Source: Rhodovastum sp963804495 (GTDB lineage: Bacteria > Pseudomonadota > Alphaproteobacteria > Acetobacterales > Acetobacteraceae). Taken from it: a stretch of 64,000 nucleotides of DNA. The stretch lies in assembly GCA_963804495.1 (NCBI GenBank), contig CAWDQN010000004.1, positions 62,001-126,000 on the forward strand, in the 5' to 3' direction. The notes beneath the pieces are model-generated. The model made no database searches, was not told where the DNA came from, and was given only the letters and a program-made list of their open reading frames with translations. Positions 53,417 to 64,000 of the stretch are shown in pieces. Position numbers and translations under genes: made by a program. Each line of letters opens with the position of its first letter. Position 1 is the first letter of the stretch.

Positions 53417-55281
53417 GGCTTCCCTATGACGTTATCGGCCGGGTCTCCCGGCGGCGGGCGCAGGTCGAACAACGGCACGTCCGCCGCGGGAATACGATGG
53501 TCGATGACAATGACGTCCGTTTTGGCGATAACGGACATCAGTTTGGCAAGCCGGTGCTCGAACAGGAACGCATTCCCGGCAGCGATGGCCGCGTCGCGGT
53601 CGGCGTCAAAGCGGGTGGCGTCCGCGGTCGCCGCGCCGGTGAGTTCCGCGGAGGTTGCCGGGGCATCTGTCTCCAGGGCAATGGCGCCCTGGCGTGCCGA
53701 CGCCATGGTCGCCTGGGCCCGGCCGCGTTCGCCCGCGATGCTCGCCTCGGCGTTGATCTGCGCCGCCTGCACGGCATGGTAGGCATCGGCCGCGCCGCCG
53801 GGTGGGTGGATGGCATTGATGACCACCGAGGTCAGGTCGAGACCCGTTCCGGCCGCATCGAGGTCCCGCTGCAGCAGGGCGCGCAAGCGGTCGGCCATTG
53901 CCTCGCGGTTCTCGCCGAGCACCGAATCCAGCGTGTGCCCGGCAAAGAATTCCGCCATCACCCGCCCGGCCGCCTGGCGCAGCAGCATCACGGGGTCGGC
54001 CACGCGATACGTGGCGCGCAAGGCGTCCGCATCGCTGAGTCCGATCCGGTAGAACAGGCGAATATCGGCATTGACCAGATGAAAACTCTGCTGGCCGGCG
54101 CGGGCGGCGGCGATCAGGAACCAGGCCTCATTGGGATGCGACTGCTCCCACAGCCGGTCGGCGCTGTGCGGCGGCGGGTCCTCGGCGCCCACGCGTTCGG
54201 CGGCGCTGTCATCGGCCAACCCGGCCTCGTGCACGGTGCCGAACTCGACCGGCAGCAGCCGACCGAGCGGCCAGGGTAGTACCAGGTGCAGACCCGGTGG
54301 CAACACGCGCACGGGGGCCCCGAAGCGCTCATAGACGGCGCGCTGGTCAAATCCGACCAGGGCGACACCACTCAAGCCCCAGCAGAGCAGCAGCAGCAGC
54401 AGGACCAGCGGCGCGACGGCTGCGCGGACATAGGCGAGCGCCCAGCTGCGGGCAAAATCGATGCCCAGATGCTGCCGCAGCGGGGCGGCGAGGCTGCCCG
54501 CTCCGGCACCCTCGGCCAGCAGTGCAGCCAGCACCGACCGCACGGCGGCGCGCGCGACCGCGGCGGGGGGCGGTGGCAGAAAGCAGCGGCCGACCGCCCG
54601 CAACGCCAGTTCGGCGGCAATGGCGCAGGGGAGGAGGGACAGGCCAGCAGCCACACGCCGGGCCAGCGACGTCGCACCCAGTCCGGCGGCGATGTCCAGC
54701 ATGCCGGCGACGAACAGGACGATGGTGGGCAGGAAGAGCAACGCCCGCAGCGCCGGCGCTTCCGGCAGCCGCGCCGGCGGCCACGCCGCCAGCACGCGCT
54801 CGGCCAGCAGCAGCGGGAAGGCAAGGATCACCATGGCCCCGCCCCACAGAAATGCCGCCCGGGTCATGACGGTCAGGACATCCGGCGGGCCCGCCAAAAG
54901 GGGCAGCAGGGCGGCGGCGATTGCCGCCACGGCCAAGGGCGCCACCAGCAGCACCTGCGGCCAGCGCGCCGTGCGCCCCACCAGCGTCGGATCGCCGCGG
55001 CGCCTGGCCCACGCCATCGCCCAGGTCCCGGCGAGCCCGGAAAACGCCACCAGCAGGGCGGCGAGCGGCGGAGCCGCGAGCCGGACGCGGACCCATCCAT
55101 GGAGCAGATGTGCGGGTGGAAGAACCAAGGCCAGGATCTGCGCCACCGCCAGCATGACGACGGCAAGGCCGATACACAGCGCCAGCAGCCGCACCAGCTG
55201 CAACCCCGCCGCCGCGGTGACCTGGTCGGGCAGGTCGGTTGGCGTTCGGGGATCAGGCTGGGCAGAGGCGATGTCGTTCAT
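53413..55281 (-). CDS. Large HflK-like SPFH protein with polytopic N-terminus (first gene of operon)
   Basis: 622 residues. Residues 1-310 contain about seven hydrophobic helices, which ordinary HflK does not have. Then comes an SPFH domain (VGFDQRAVYERFGAPVRVLPPGLHLVLPWPLGRLLPVE, then FHLVNADIRLFYRIGLSDADALRATYRVADP). TLDSVLGENREAMADRLRALLQRDL and a C-terminal helical region end with VIVIDHRIPAADVPLFDLRP. Fusion of a multispan membrane domain to HflK-like SPFH is unusual. It overlaps the HflC-like gene by 4 nt. Confidence 0.82.
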   Translation of the reverse strand: MNDIASAQPDPRTPTDLPDQVTAAAGLQLVRLLALCIGLAVVMLAVAQILALVLPPAHLLHGWVRVRLAAPPLAALLVAFSGLAGTWAMAWARRRGDPTLVGRTARWPQVLLVAPLAVAAIAAALLPLLAGPPDVLTVMTRAAFLWGGAMVILAFPLLLAERVLAAWPPARLPEAPALRALLFLPTIVLFVAGMLDIAAGLGATSLARRVAAGLSLLPCAIAAELALRAVGRCFLPPPPAAVARAAVRSVLAALLAEGAGAGSLAAPLRQHLGIDFARSWALAYVRAAVAPLVLLLLLLCWGLSGVALVGFDQRAVYERFGAPVRVLPPGLHLVLPWPLGRLLPVEFGTVHEAGLADDSAAERVGAEDPPPHSADRLWEQSHPNEAWFLIAAARAGQQSFHLVNADIRLFYRIGLSDADALRATYRVADPVMLLRQAAGRVMAEFFAGHTLDSVLGENREAMADRLRALLQRDLDAAGTGLDLTSVVINAIHPPGGAADAYHAVQAAQINAEASIAGERGRAQATMASARQGAIALETDAPATSAELTGAATADATRFDADRDAAIAAGNAFLFEHRLAKLMSVIAKTDVIVIDHRIPAADVPLFDLRPPPGDPADNVIGKP

Positions 55282-55687
55282 GGAGTTTGGAGAGCTTCAC
55301 AGGCAAGAGGCAGCCGCACGGCTTCTTTGCCCGAGAGTCAAAGCAAGCGCCGTCCTTTCGGCCACGCAGGACGGTGAGCCGACGTTGGCCGGTTCGACCG
55401 GTCTGGTAGGATGTGCACCTGCGATCCCTCGTTCCACCGCGCGGCCGGCGATACGGCGTGGCTTCTAGGCCAGGCTCGTTGTGCGCCGCAACCTCGACCA
55501 TCTCACTCCGGGGCAATGGGGGGAAGCCGCATGCGACGGCGTGGCGTGCAGGAATGCGACACAGGGCGGCGGAGGGCAGCTTTGCGGCACAGGCGCAGAC
55601 CGAAGTCGACGCCAGCGACGAACTGACCCGGGCCAAACGTCCGGACGCAGCAGGGTTTCGCTGCGTCCGGACGCCTTGCCGCCGGGT
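55282..55687. other. Intergenic region between the SPFH operon and katG
   Basis: 406 bases: the promoter for the SPFH operon lies at its left side and the katG terminator at its right. No convincing coding frame is present. Confidence 0.4.
55638..55673 (-). terminator. Perfect 14-bp hairpin downstream of katG
   Basis: cgtccggacgcagc (55638-55651) is exactly complementary to gctgcgtccggacg (55660-55673) with an 8-base loop. It lies 15 bases after the katG stop on the minus strand and is followed by TTTGG, so it probably ends or stabilises the katG message. Confidence 0.65.
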
Positions 55688-57914
<2,227 letters not shown>

Positions 57915-58199
57915 GTTTCTCTCCGATCTTGTCAGCGTTGATTGACCTGGTCCGTGAGCGAACACCGTGACGACTTTGGGAGATGATCCGGTTTCCTGGC
58001 CGGCACGGCGAACAAGCACCGGACAGGAGGTGCCGGGCCGCAAGGGCCGGCGGTGAGGCGGTTGTGGGTGCCGGCGACAGTCGCGCCGCAGCTCGCGGGA
58101 AGGTGTTGGGTCCGGCCGTTGCTCCCTCGGGTCGTTGAGGGAGTATAGCGCCAGGTGCATCATAATGATAGAAGGGAGGTTCGGCTTTCAACTGATGCG

Positions 58200-58214
58200 A
58201 TAGACACCATCTAT
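58200..58214. promoter_or_regulatory. OxyR half-site pair ATAG-N7-CTAT
   Basis: The sequence atagacaccatctat matches one tetranucleotide pair of the OxyR recognition pattern (ATAG-N7-CTAT repeated). It is 21 bases upstream of oxyR in the katG-oxyR intergenic region, and another ATAG-like element lies upstream near 58167. It would allow autoregulation of oxyR and activation of katG. Confidence 0.6.
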
Positions 58215-58235
58215 GATAACAGCCCGGCTGACCGG

Positions 58236-59141
58236 ATGAACCTCCGGGACCTCCGCTACCTGCTGGCCGTGGCCGAGCATGAGCATTTCGGCCGCGCGGC
58301 CAGGGCCTGCGGCATCAGCCAGCCGACGCTGTCTGTGCAGATCCGCAAGCTTGAGGAGTTGCTGGGCGTCACGCTGTTCGAGCGCAGCAGCAAGACGGTG
58401 GCGCCGACAGCCGCCTGCGAGCGGCTGATCGGCCATGCCCGCGCCGCGGTGGCGGAGGCGGAAGCGATCTTCGCCGTCGCGCTCACCCTGCGCGAGCCGC
58501 TGGCGGGGCGCTTCCGGCTCGGCATCATCCCGACGCTGGCGCCCCACCTGCTGCCGCTGATCTTCGCGCCGCTGCGCCAGGCGCTGCCCGCGCTCGACGT
58601 GGAGCCGTGGGAGGACCAGACCACGGCGCTGCTTGAGCGGCTGCGCGCGCATGAGCTGGATGCCACCCTGCTGGCGACCGAAGTGGACGGGCCGGACCTC
58701 GCCAGCCAACCGCTGTTCGACGAGCCCTTCCTCGCGGCGCTGCCGGCCGAGCATCCGCTCGCCGGCCGGGCTGTGGTGGCGGAGGCGGAGCTGGCGCGCG
58801 ACATCCTGGTCCTGGCGGATGGGCATTGCCTGCGTGACCAGGCGCTGGCGGCCTGCGGGTACGGCGGGGCGCTGGGCGGCGCGCTGCGTGCGGCGAGCCT
58901 CGCGACGTTGCTCAACATGGTGGCCGCGGGCTACGGAACGACGCTGATCCCTGGGCTTGCCGCCGGGGCGGCGCAGGATGCGGGGATTGTGCTGCGACCG
59001 CTGGCGGCGCGGGCGGGGCGGACGGTGCGCATCGCCTGGCGCGCGCACTTCCCGCGCCGCGCGGCGGTGGAGGCGGTGGGGGAGGTCATCGCCACCCGCC
59101 TGCGCGGCTTCGCGGAGGGGGCGGCGGCGGGGGCGGTCTAG
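58236..59141 (+). CDS. oxyR: Peroxide-responsive LysR regulator OxyR
   Basis: 301 residues. The N-terminal helix-turn-helix (MNLRDLRYLLAVAEHEHFGRAA, then SQPTLSVQIRKLEELLGVTLF) is followed by a substrate-binding-like domain. The redox pair matches OxyR: GHCLRDQALAACG has cysteines nine residues apart (C198 and C207, like E. coli C199 and C208). It senses H2O2 and switches DNA binding. The ATG at 58236 follows the OxyR-like site. The last 20 residues are alanine-rich and may be dispensable. Confidence 0.92.
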   Translation: MNLRDLRYLLAVAEHEHFGRAARACGISQPTLSVQIRKLEELLGVTLFERSSKTVAPTAACERLIGHARAAVAEAEAIFAVALTLREPLAGRFRLGIIPTLAPHLLPLIFAPLRQALPALDVEPWEDQTTALLERLRAHELDATLLATEVDGPDLASQPLFDEPFLAALPAEHPLAGRAVVAEAELARDILVLADGHCLRDQALAACGYGGALGGALRAASLATLLNMVAAGYGTTLIPGLAAGAAQDAGIVLRPLAARAGRTVRIAWRAHFPRRAAVEAVGEVIATRLRGFAEGAAAGAV

Positions 59142-59419
59142 GCTGCTAACCCTACACGTTCCGCGCGCGACGCGGCAGGGTGGGGTTCGACCGCGGAGCC
59201 AGGCAGGGATGGCCGGTTCCGTTTGCGGCGCGCGCCACAAGATCGAGCCACAAGATGTTGCGTGAATGGTTGCCGGTGACATCGTCGCGCCAGCGTTGAC
59301 CCGCAGCTTTCCATGAATGGGGTCAACGGGTTCCCCGGCCCGGCGCGCGCGGGCGCGCTGTGCGCCTTGGCGGCGCCCCTGCCTTCCCCTGGAAGCGTCA
59401 TCGTCGAGCAGGGGCGGCA
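59142..59419. other. Convergent gap after oxyR
   Basis: 278 bases between the oxyR stop and the stop of the hypothetical gene. No gene, repeat or obvious terminator is visible. Confidence 0.35.
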
Positions 59420-59884
59420 TCAGTGGCGACGATCAAAGCCCTCCCGCGGCTGCGTGCCGGGCACGCCGCGGTTGATACCCGCGGTGTTGTCACGTTGACC
59501 AACATCGGTGATCGCGACCGGCGGGGTTGGCTGAGCACAACGCCCGGACTCCGCAAGGCACTCGCCCGGCCCGCCGGGCGGAACATGGGCCGATGCCGCA
59601 GCCGGCACGGGCACCAGAAGAAGCCGGTCGTCAGGCCCGGCGACCTCGGTGCCGCCCGGGACGATGCGCAACACCGTGAAGCCGCCGACCGTGTCGCCCT
59701 CGCCGGCCACCACCCAGCTTCCGTCCGGGGAGGCGAAGATCGCTGCCCGATGGTCGGGTCCCACGACCACACCGGCCAGCCGCGGCGGCGCCGGTTGCGC
59801 GGCCAACAGCGCGGCGGGCGCGAACGCCAGCGCCCCGGCCAGCACGGCAAGCGCAAGCCGCCATGGCAACGGCCGCACCGCCAT
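59420..59884 (-). CDS. Small exported hypothetical protein, GspC-like beta domain
   Basis: 154 residues with a signal peptide (PWRLALAVLAGALAFAPAALLA) and a short domain reading LAGVVVGPDHRAAIFASPDGSWVVAGEGDTVGGF then VLRIVPGGTEVAGPDDRLLLVPVP. This resembles the 'homology region' of GspC/PulC type II secretion proteins and related periplasmic proteins (inference). The rest is Pro/Gly-rich. The start at 59884 has AGGA eight bases upstream; 59890 and 59908 are alternatives. No secretion genes are adjacent. Confidence 0.6.
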   Translation of the reverse strand: MAVRPLPWRLALAVLAGALAFAPAALLAAQPAPPRLAGVVVGPDHRAAIFASPDGSWVVAGEGDTVGGFTVLRIVPGGTEVAGPDDRLLLVPVPAAASAHVPPGGPGECLAESGRCAQPTPPVAITDVGQRDNTAGINRGVPGTQPREGFDRRH

Positions 59885-60128
59885 GAGCATCTTCCTTTCT
59901 GGCGTCATAACCCGCCGCACAAAGTCCGCCGTCGAAGAATCGGCCGTTCCCCTGGCTCTTTTCACAAGGGAAGGGACCGAACCAGGGAAGGGCACACCGG
60001 TCAATCGGGTGTCCAATCGACCTCCCGGCGCGATCGCCGAGCGGCAGATCGCGGGGCGGCGCCCGAAAGGAACGCTCCGGACCCGTCGTCCGCCCGTGCG
60101 CCGGGCGACATGCCAATGCAGGAAAGGA

Positions 60129-60151
60129 CGGGCGGCCCGGCGGGCCGCCCG
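60129..60151 (-). terminator. Hairpin after the phosphodiesterase-like gene
   Basis: cgggcggcc (60129) pairs with ggccgcccg (60143) around a five-base loop, six bases past the stop codon of the upstream minus-strand gene, followed by a T-rich TCCTTTCCTG. It is likely a transcription terminator. Confidence 0.55.
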
Positions 60152-60156
60152 CCGGT

Positions 60157-61812
60157 TCAATGCGTGAGAACCTGCGTGCCTTCGCTGATCACAGCGTCAA
60201 GCAGCCGGGGATTCAGGCCGAGCGCCTGCAGGATCGTGGGCGCGATCTGCGTCGTGAAGGTCTGCGTCACGACATATTCCTGCGTCAGTCGGGGCGAGGA
60301 GAGCATCAGCGCCACATTGCGGTCGTCGTGGGAAAAGCCGCCATGTTCCGCCAGCTTGCTGCCACCGGTGCAAATCACGCCGTGGTTGGTAATGGCGATG
60401 AAGTCGGGCACGCGGGTGTTGTTGAACGGGTCGCCATACAGCGGCGTCAGTGCCGTGCGGTCGAGCAACTGGGCGATTTGCAGCTCGGTGGCATGCGCGA
60501 GGATATAGGCCTCGGCGTCGGCATAGTAGGGGTTCCCGGTCGCCGGATTGGTCGCTTTCTGCAACTCGGGGGCCAGCCACACCAGCGCCTCGTCGTCGCA
60601 AATTTCGAAGCCATGGGTTCCGAAGCCCGGCGTGTTCCCGTACGGCGCGTCCGAGATCGCCACCCGCTTGCTCACGTCGATCGGCGACTGGCCGTGCTTG
60701 GCGCTGATGATGATCAGCGTGGAGGCGACGAGGTTCTTGGCCACCAGCTCCTGTTCGAACTGGCCGATCGCGTTGTCCACGAACTGGAGCTGGTCCCTCA
60801 ACGCGTTGCCGGGGGTGGCGTTGGCGTCCAGGTACCCGCCCCTCAGGCTCTTGTCGGTGTCGGCATGGCCGGCCTTGGCCAGCTTCTGGCCGACGCTGAC
60901 CGCCTGGAAGTTCATGCCGAAGATCGCCGGCACCGGGGCAGTCGCGGTGCGCGTGGCGTTGTAGCCATCGATCCAGTTCAGCACCGCCTTGACCTTGAGC
61001 GCATCGTAGGTGCGAACCCCGGTGTAGCTCGAGGTATAGTCGTCACCGGTTTGCGCGCCCTGATCGAGCGTATCCTGCGAGTTGATTTCCGGCGCGAACA
61101 GCTCATCGAGTCCCTTGCCGGACGGGCCGCTCAGATCCTCGTAGGCCGGGTGCTTGTCGGACCACACCGTGCGGTAGCCGGCCGCCTTGATGATTTCGAA
61201 GATCGTATTGGTGCGCACATACTCGTGCGGATACACGGGCACGCATTGGCCGTACACGAGGTGGCGCTGCATGTGGTCCGGATCGAGCTGGGTGTAAACT
61301 TGCCCCAGCGTTCCGCCGCCGGTGATGTCGGTGACGAGTTGGGTCGCGTAACTGTAGCTTTTGTCCAGCGCCTCGAAATTGGTGACTTCGGTGCCCGGAA
61401 TGCCGGTGCAGCCGGGATCGGGCAGGTTCTGGCTGGTGTAGTACGCCTTGGACGGATATTCCTCGCGGTCATAGCTGTCGTCGTAAAACAGCCCGCCCTT
61501 CCTGGGCGTGGCGCCGGTGACTTGCGCCAGCATGCCCGGATAGCTGTCCGACGGCGCGGTGGTGAACGCATTCGGATAGATGATGCCGTGGCTGGCAAGC
61601 GCGCCGATATGGCTGGTCGGATGTTGCGCGACCCATTTCGTCAGGTCGACCGCGTGCATTCCGTCAACGCTGATCAGCAGTACGTGCTTGTAGGTACTGG
61701 CAACAGCCGGGGTATCGCCGCCATTGGCGGCGCGGGCGGGTTGGCCGCCGGTGGCGAGCAGCGCGGCGGTGCCGACTGCGGTGGACAGCAGCGAGCGGCG
61801 AAACGAATGCAT
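60157..61812 (-). CDS. Exported alkaline phosphatase / phosphodiesterase-superfamily protein
   Basis: 551 residues with a signal peptide (Ala-rich, after RRSLLSTAVGTAALLATGGQPARA, twin-arginine-like). The core belongs to the alkaline phosphatase / type I phosphodiesterase superfamily: metal-binding Asp in HVLLISVDGMHAVDL, nucleophile Thr/Ser in NAFTTAPSDSYPGM, IIISAKHGQSPIDV and AEHGGFSHDDRNV for the two metal sites. The product is probably periplasmic. The substrate (nucleotide, lipid or phosphonate) cannot be read. It is a single gene with its own promoter region (61813-62133). Confidence 0.82.
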   Translation of the reverse strand: MHSFRRSLLSTAVGTAALLATGGQPARAANGGDTPAVASTYKHVLLISVDGMHAVDLTKWVAQHPTSHIGALASHGIIYPNAFTTAPSDSYPGMLAQVTGATPRKGGLFYDDSYDREEYPSKAYYTSQNLPDPGCTGIPGTEVTNFEALDKSYSYATQLVTDITGGGTLGQVYTQLDPDHMQRHLVYGQCVPVYPHEYVRTNTIFEIIKAAGYRTVWSDKHPAYEDLSGPSGKGLDELFAPEINSQDTLDQGAQTGDDYTSSYTGVRTYDALKVKAVLNWIDGYNATRTATAPVPAIFGMNFQAVSVGQKLAKAGHADTDKSLRGGYLDANATPGNALRDQLQFVDNAIGQFEQELVAKNLVASTLIIISAKHGQSPIDVSKRVAISDAPYGNTPGFGTHGFEICDDEALVWLAPELQKATNPATGNPYYADAEAYILAHATELQIAQLLDRTALTPLYGDPFNNTRVPDFIAITNHGVICTGGSKLAEHGGFSHDDRNVALMLSSPRLTQEYVVTQTFTTQIAPTILQALGLNPRLLDAVISEGTQVLTH

Positions 61813-62133
61813 GACGGGATCCCTGGAGGGTGGTTGAAAGCAGACCTCCGAAGGAGGCGGATGTTCCTAATCGGCAAACAGCGACCGAAATGTGATAAAA
61901 TGACTACGGACAGGTTATCGATCCGGTTTGTGGTCCTGGACGAACCCGCGACGGTGCCCGTCGTCGTGGGCGATGAGGCCCCTGGACACGCGGCAGCCGG
62001 CGCAGTGGGCCCGGGAGGAGCGCCGGCGACGGGTGATGGGGCTGCGTGCCAGCAGCCTGGGTGGCCGCCTGACACTCATCTACGCCGGGGGACTGCTTGG
62101 ATCGCCTGCACCGCGGCTTTGCGGTGCAAGCGC
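61813..62133. other. Intergenic region upstream of the phosphodiesterase-like gene
   Basis: 321 bases between the phosphodiesterase-like gene start and the DUF2218 stop. It is partly AT-rich near 61880-61930 (gtgataaaatgac), consistent with a promoter. No gene is seen. Confidence 0.4.
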
Positions 62134-62436
62134 TCAGCATACGCGTGTCCACCGGATCTCCGGCGGGTCGCGGAAGGCGAAACGCACCAGGTGCCGCGCC
62201 ACCACATCTTCCAGCGTGGTCAGCGCCGCCTCCTCGTCCGCGGTCACCTGCATGTGCAGGAACCCGTCGTTCGCCTGCAGCGCGCAGGTGCCGCCCGGGA
62301 ACGCGATGGTACCGTGATCGTCGCTCAGCGTGACCGGCAGCTTGTGCTGAAAATGCTTGCAGAGCTGCGTGAGATGGCGTCCCGCCACCGCCGTTGCGAC
62401 GCGCGCCTCCGAACTGGCCTTGGGCCTTGCGTCCAT
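62134..62436 (-). CDS. DUF2218-domain protein
   Basis: 100 residues matching DUF2218: TAVAGRHLTQLCKHFQHKLPV, then GTCALQANDGFLHMQVTADEEAALTTLEDVVARHLVRFAFRD. DUF2218 genes often occur with PadR regulators and siderophore-interacting proteins, and the fold is small and alpha/beta. It overlaps padR (TGATG), so the two are coupled. Its function is unknown. Confidence 0.88.
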   Translation of the reverse strand: MDARPKASSEARVATAVAGRHLTQLCKHFQHKLPVTLSDDHGTIAFPGGTCALQANDGFLHMQVTADEEAALTTLEDVVARHLVRFAFRDPPEIRWTRVC

Positions 62437-63053
62437 CAGCTCCGCTCCACGCTGACGGCGGCGGCGTCCAGCGCGGCCGCCACGGCATTGGCCTGCTCCT
62501 CGGTCAGCGGGCCCCGCGCAAGGCGCAGCCGCAAGGCGAGCTTGAGGTTCTCCGTCGCCCGCAGCACCTGCGGCGCGGGTCCGCCGACGTGTGCGCTTCC
62601 GGCCGCGTCCATCCGCGCCAGCAGCGCCTCCACCGCCGGACGGTTGGCGTCGAGATACGCCTGCCCCTCCGGGGTGATCGCGTGCAGTTTTTTCGGTCCG
62701 CCATCGCCAGTGCTGGCGGTGACGTATCCGAGGTCCTCAAGCATGGTCAGGGTCGGATAGACGACGCCTGGACTTGGGCTGTAGGCGCCGCCCACGCGCT
62801 CCTCGATGGCCTTGATGAGCTCGTAGCCATGGCGGGGCTTGCCGGCGATCTGGTGCAGGATGACCAGCCGCAGGTCGCCGTGGGCGAAGAATCGGCCGAG
62901 CCCCTGGCGGCGGCCGCCGCCGCTTGCAGGCCGACCGTGGCTGGCATGCGGACCGTCCAGCCCTTGCTCGCCACGGGCGAAGCGCGGGATGTGGCCGTCA
63001 CGCGCTCGCTCGCTGGGGTCTTGGTCGCGACGGTGTTGATGGTGATGAAACAT
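62436..63053 (-). CDS. PadR-family transcriptional regulator
   Basis: 205 residues. The PadR winged helix covers about residues 60-135 (LRLVILHQIAGKPRHGYELIKAIEE, SPGVVYPTLTMLEDLGYV, KKLHAITPEGQAYL), and a C-terminal helical dimerisation part follows. The first 55 residues are His/Arg/Gly-rich and not conserved; they resemble the His-rich N-termini of metal-sensing PadR-like proteins (MFHHHQHRRDQ), so metal binding is possible. The upstream palindrome at 63082 is a likely self-operator. Confidence 0.87.
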   Translation of the reverse strand: MFHHHQHRRDQDPSERARDGHIPRFARGEQGLDGPHASHGRPASGGGRRQGLGRFFAHGDLRLVILHQIAGKPRHGYELIKAIEERVGGAYSPSPGVVYPTLTMLEDLGYVTASTGDGGPKKLHAITPEGQAYLDANRPAVEALLARMDAAGSAHVGGPAPQVLRATENLKLALRLRLARGPLTEEQANAVAAALDAAAVSVERS

Positions 63054-63081
63054 GATGTCTCCGTTTGGTTTCAGACATCAA

Positions 63082-63095
63082 TTAGATATATCTAA
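63082..63095. promoter_or_regulatory. Perfect palindrome upstream of padR (probable operator)
   Basis: ttagatatatctaa is a 14-bp perfect palindrome centred about 35 bases upstream of the padR start and flanked by further AT-rich sequence. PadR-family repressors commonly bind such AT-rich dyads at their own promoters. Confidence 0.6.
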
Positions 63096-63191
63096 ATATA
63101 CTCTGATACAAGCGAGAGGCCGGCGACGGGCTGCTATGCGGCCACCGCAGGACAGCCCAAGTCACAGCCCAATTCTGTGTACGAGCTGTGC

Positions 63192-64000
63192 CTATCCGAT
63201 GAAGGCCAGCAGCAGGCGGCTGACATCGGTGGGGCGCTCCAGATGCGGCATGTGGCCCACCCCCGGCAGCACATGCACGCGCACTGCCGCCGGCAGCCCC
63301 CCGGCATGGAACGCCGGAATGATGCGGTCCTCCGCTCCCCAGATCACCTGCAGCTTCAGGCCGCCGAGCTCGGCCAGACGGCCCCGCAGCAGCTCATGCT
63401 GGCCGCCCTCGAAATTCGCCGCCCGGATTGCCGACAGCGCCTCCCCGGCTCCGTCCAGCCGCTTGAAGCGCAGCACATCCTCCGTCATGTCGCGGCTCAC
63501 CAGCCCCGCATCGACGAACAGTTTTGCCAGCACCGGCTCCAGCTGCTTGCGACGGCTGGCGGCGATGAAATCGCGGGTGAACGCGTCGTCGATCTCCGGC
63601 CCAAGCCCGGCCGGGGCGATCAGCGACAGCGAGGCCACACGTGCGGGATGGTCGAGCGCCAGCCGCAGCGCCACCGCCCCGCCAAGCGAATGCCCGACCA
63701 GATGGGCCTTGGGCACATCGATCGCGCGCAGGAACCCAAGCACCGCCCCCGCCAGGGCGGATAAATCCCCGGCGCCGACCCGCTTGGCCGAGCCGCCATG
63801 CCCCGGCAGGTCGAGCGCGATCACCCGCGCCCGCTCCGACAACAGCGGCTGCACGAACAGCCAGTTGTTGAGGTCGCCGCCGAAGCCATGAACGAGCACG
63901 AAGGGACGCTCCTCATGCCCATCGCCGGTTTGCAGATAGCGGATCGTCAGATCGCCGACCGCAACGTTTTGCGGCTGCGGCGCCTGCACCTCGGTGGCGG
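63192..64000 (-). CDS. Alpha/beta hydrolase, probably C-terminal part of AcoC-type acetyltransferase (runs off the window)
   Basis: The frame is open to the window edge, so the N-terminus is missing. The visible 269 residues are an alpha/beta hydrolase with HGFGGDLNNWLF (oxyanion region), the nucleophile in LVGHSLGGAVAL, an acid in WGAEDRIIP and the base in GVGHMPHLERP. FGGDLNNWLF is characteristic of the hydrolase half of AcoC, the E2 subunit of acetoin dehydrogenase, where a lipoyl domain precedes it. The short residue ATEVQAPQPQNVAV before it fits a linker. If so, the lipoyl domain lies beyond 64000. Confidence 0.7.
   Translation of the reverse strand, partial: ATEVQAPQPQNVAVGDLTIRYLQTGDGHEERPFVLVHGFGGDLNNWLFVQPLLSERARVIALDLPGHGGSAKRVGAGDLSALAGAVLGFLRAIDVPKAHLVGHSLGGAVALRLALDHPARVASLSLIAPAGLGPEIDDAFTRDFIAASRRKQLEPVLAKLFVDAGLVSRDMTEDVLRFKRLDGAGEALSAIRAANFEGGQHELLRGRLAELGGLKLQVIWGAEDRIIPAFHAGGLPAAVRVHVLPGVGHMPHLERPTDVSRLLLAFIG

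Noticed and set aside
59336..60508. Plus-strand 382-residue frame over the small exported gene
   Set aside because: Low-complexity residues and no motifs; the minus-strand frame has a signal peptide and a coherent domain.

Overview
The window is a GC-rich stretch of an alphaproteobacterial chromosome, most likely from Acetobacteraceae/Rhodospirillales. The evidence is a GcrA cell-cycle regulator, a class II type AroA, the aroA-cmk-rpsA and ihfB-lapA-(pyrF)-trpF gene orders, argD-argF-hslO linkage, an FYDLN-acid protein and frequent 4-nt ATGA/GTGA/TTGA stop-start overlaps. I saw no tRNA, rRNA, CRISPR array or intact insertion sequence. The organism is inferred from gene content and order, not from a search.

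Layout. 1-9.4 kb: start of an HtrA/DegP-type protease, hrpB, a DsbD-type reductase, gcrA (with a perfect DnaA box upstream), mtnC, tatA, a CHAP lipoprotein and an AtzG/AtzE-like amidase pair. 9.5-18.3 kb: a DUF1835 gene, a frameshifted chemoreceptor with a PilZ tail, recX, argD-argF, a GNAT gene, a Uma2-like gene and hslO. 18.3-32.3 kb: a surface protein, then on the minus strand aroA-cmk, an antitoxin/PIN-toxin pair, a giant leucine-rich-repeat gene, rpsA, sppA, ihfB, lapA, a pyrF remnant, trpF and a GNAT gene. The toxin-antitoxin pair and the repeat gene sit between cmk and rpsA, which are normally adjacent. 32.3-35.5 kb: YdcF, a methyltransferase, a SpoU-type RNA methylase and a small channel-like protein.

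35.7-44.9 kb is the most interesting region. It is a one-direction, tightly coupled cluster: a B12-binding protein with the CarH-type W-x9-EH motif, a histidine kinase, a small helical protein, a response regulator, kaiB, kaiC and a large hybrid kinase (REC-PAS-PAS-PAS-HisKA-HATPase-REC-Hpt). It reads as a light- or cobalamin-responsive input attached to a KaiBC timer with phosphorelay output and no kaiA.

45-64 kb: paaK, small stress-type genes, a lipoprotein esterase, a metal P-type ATPase in an operon with three SPFH genes, katG divergent from oxyR, a secreted phosphodiesterase-like protein, DUF2218 with PadR, and a partial AcoC-like hydrolase at the edge.

Six otherwise intact genes (chemoreceptor, LRR protein, methyltransferase, kaiC, esterase, katG) each appear to carry one extra base. 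Six same-sign indels in 64 kb look more like residual insertion errors in the assembly than like biology, so their pseudogene status should be held lightly.
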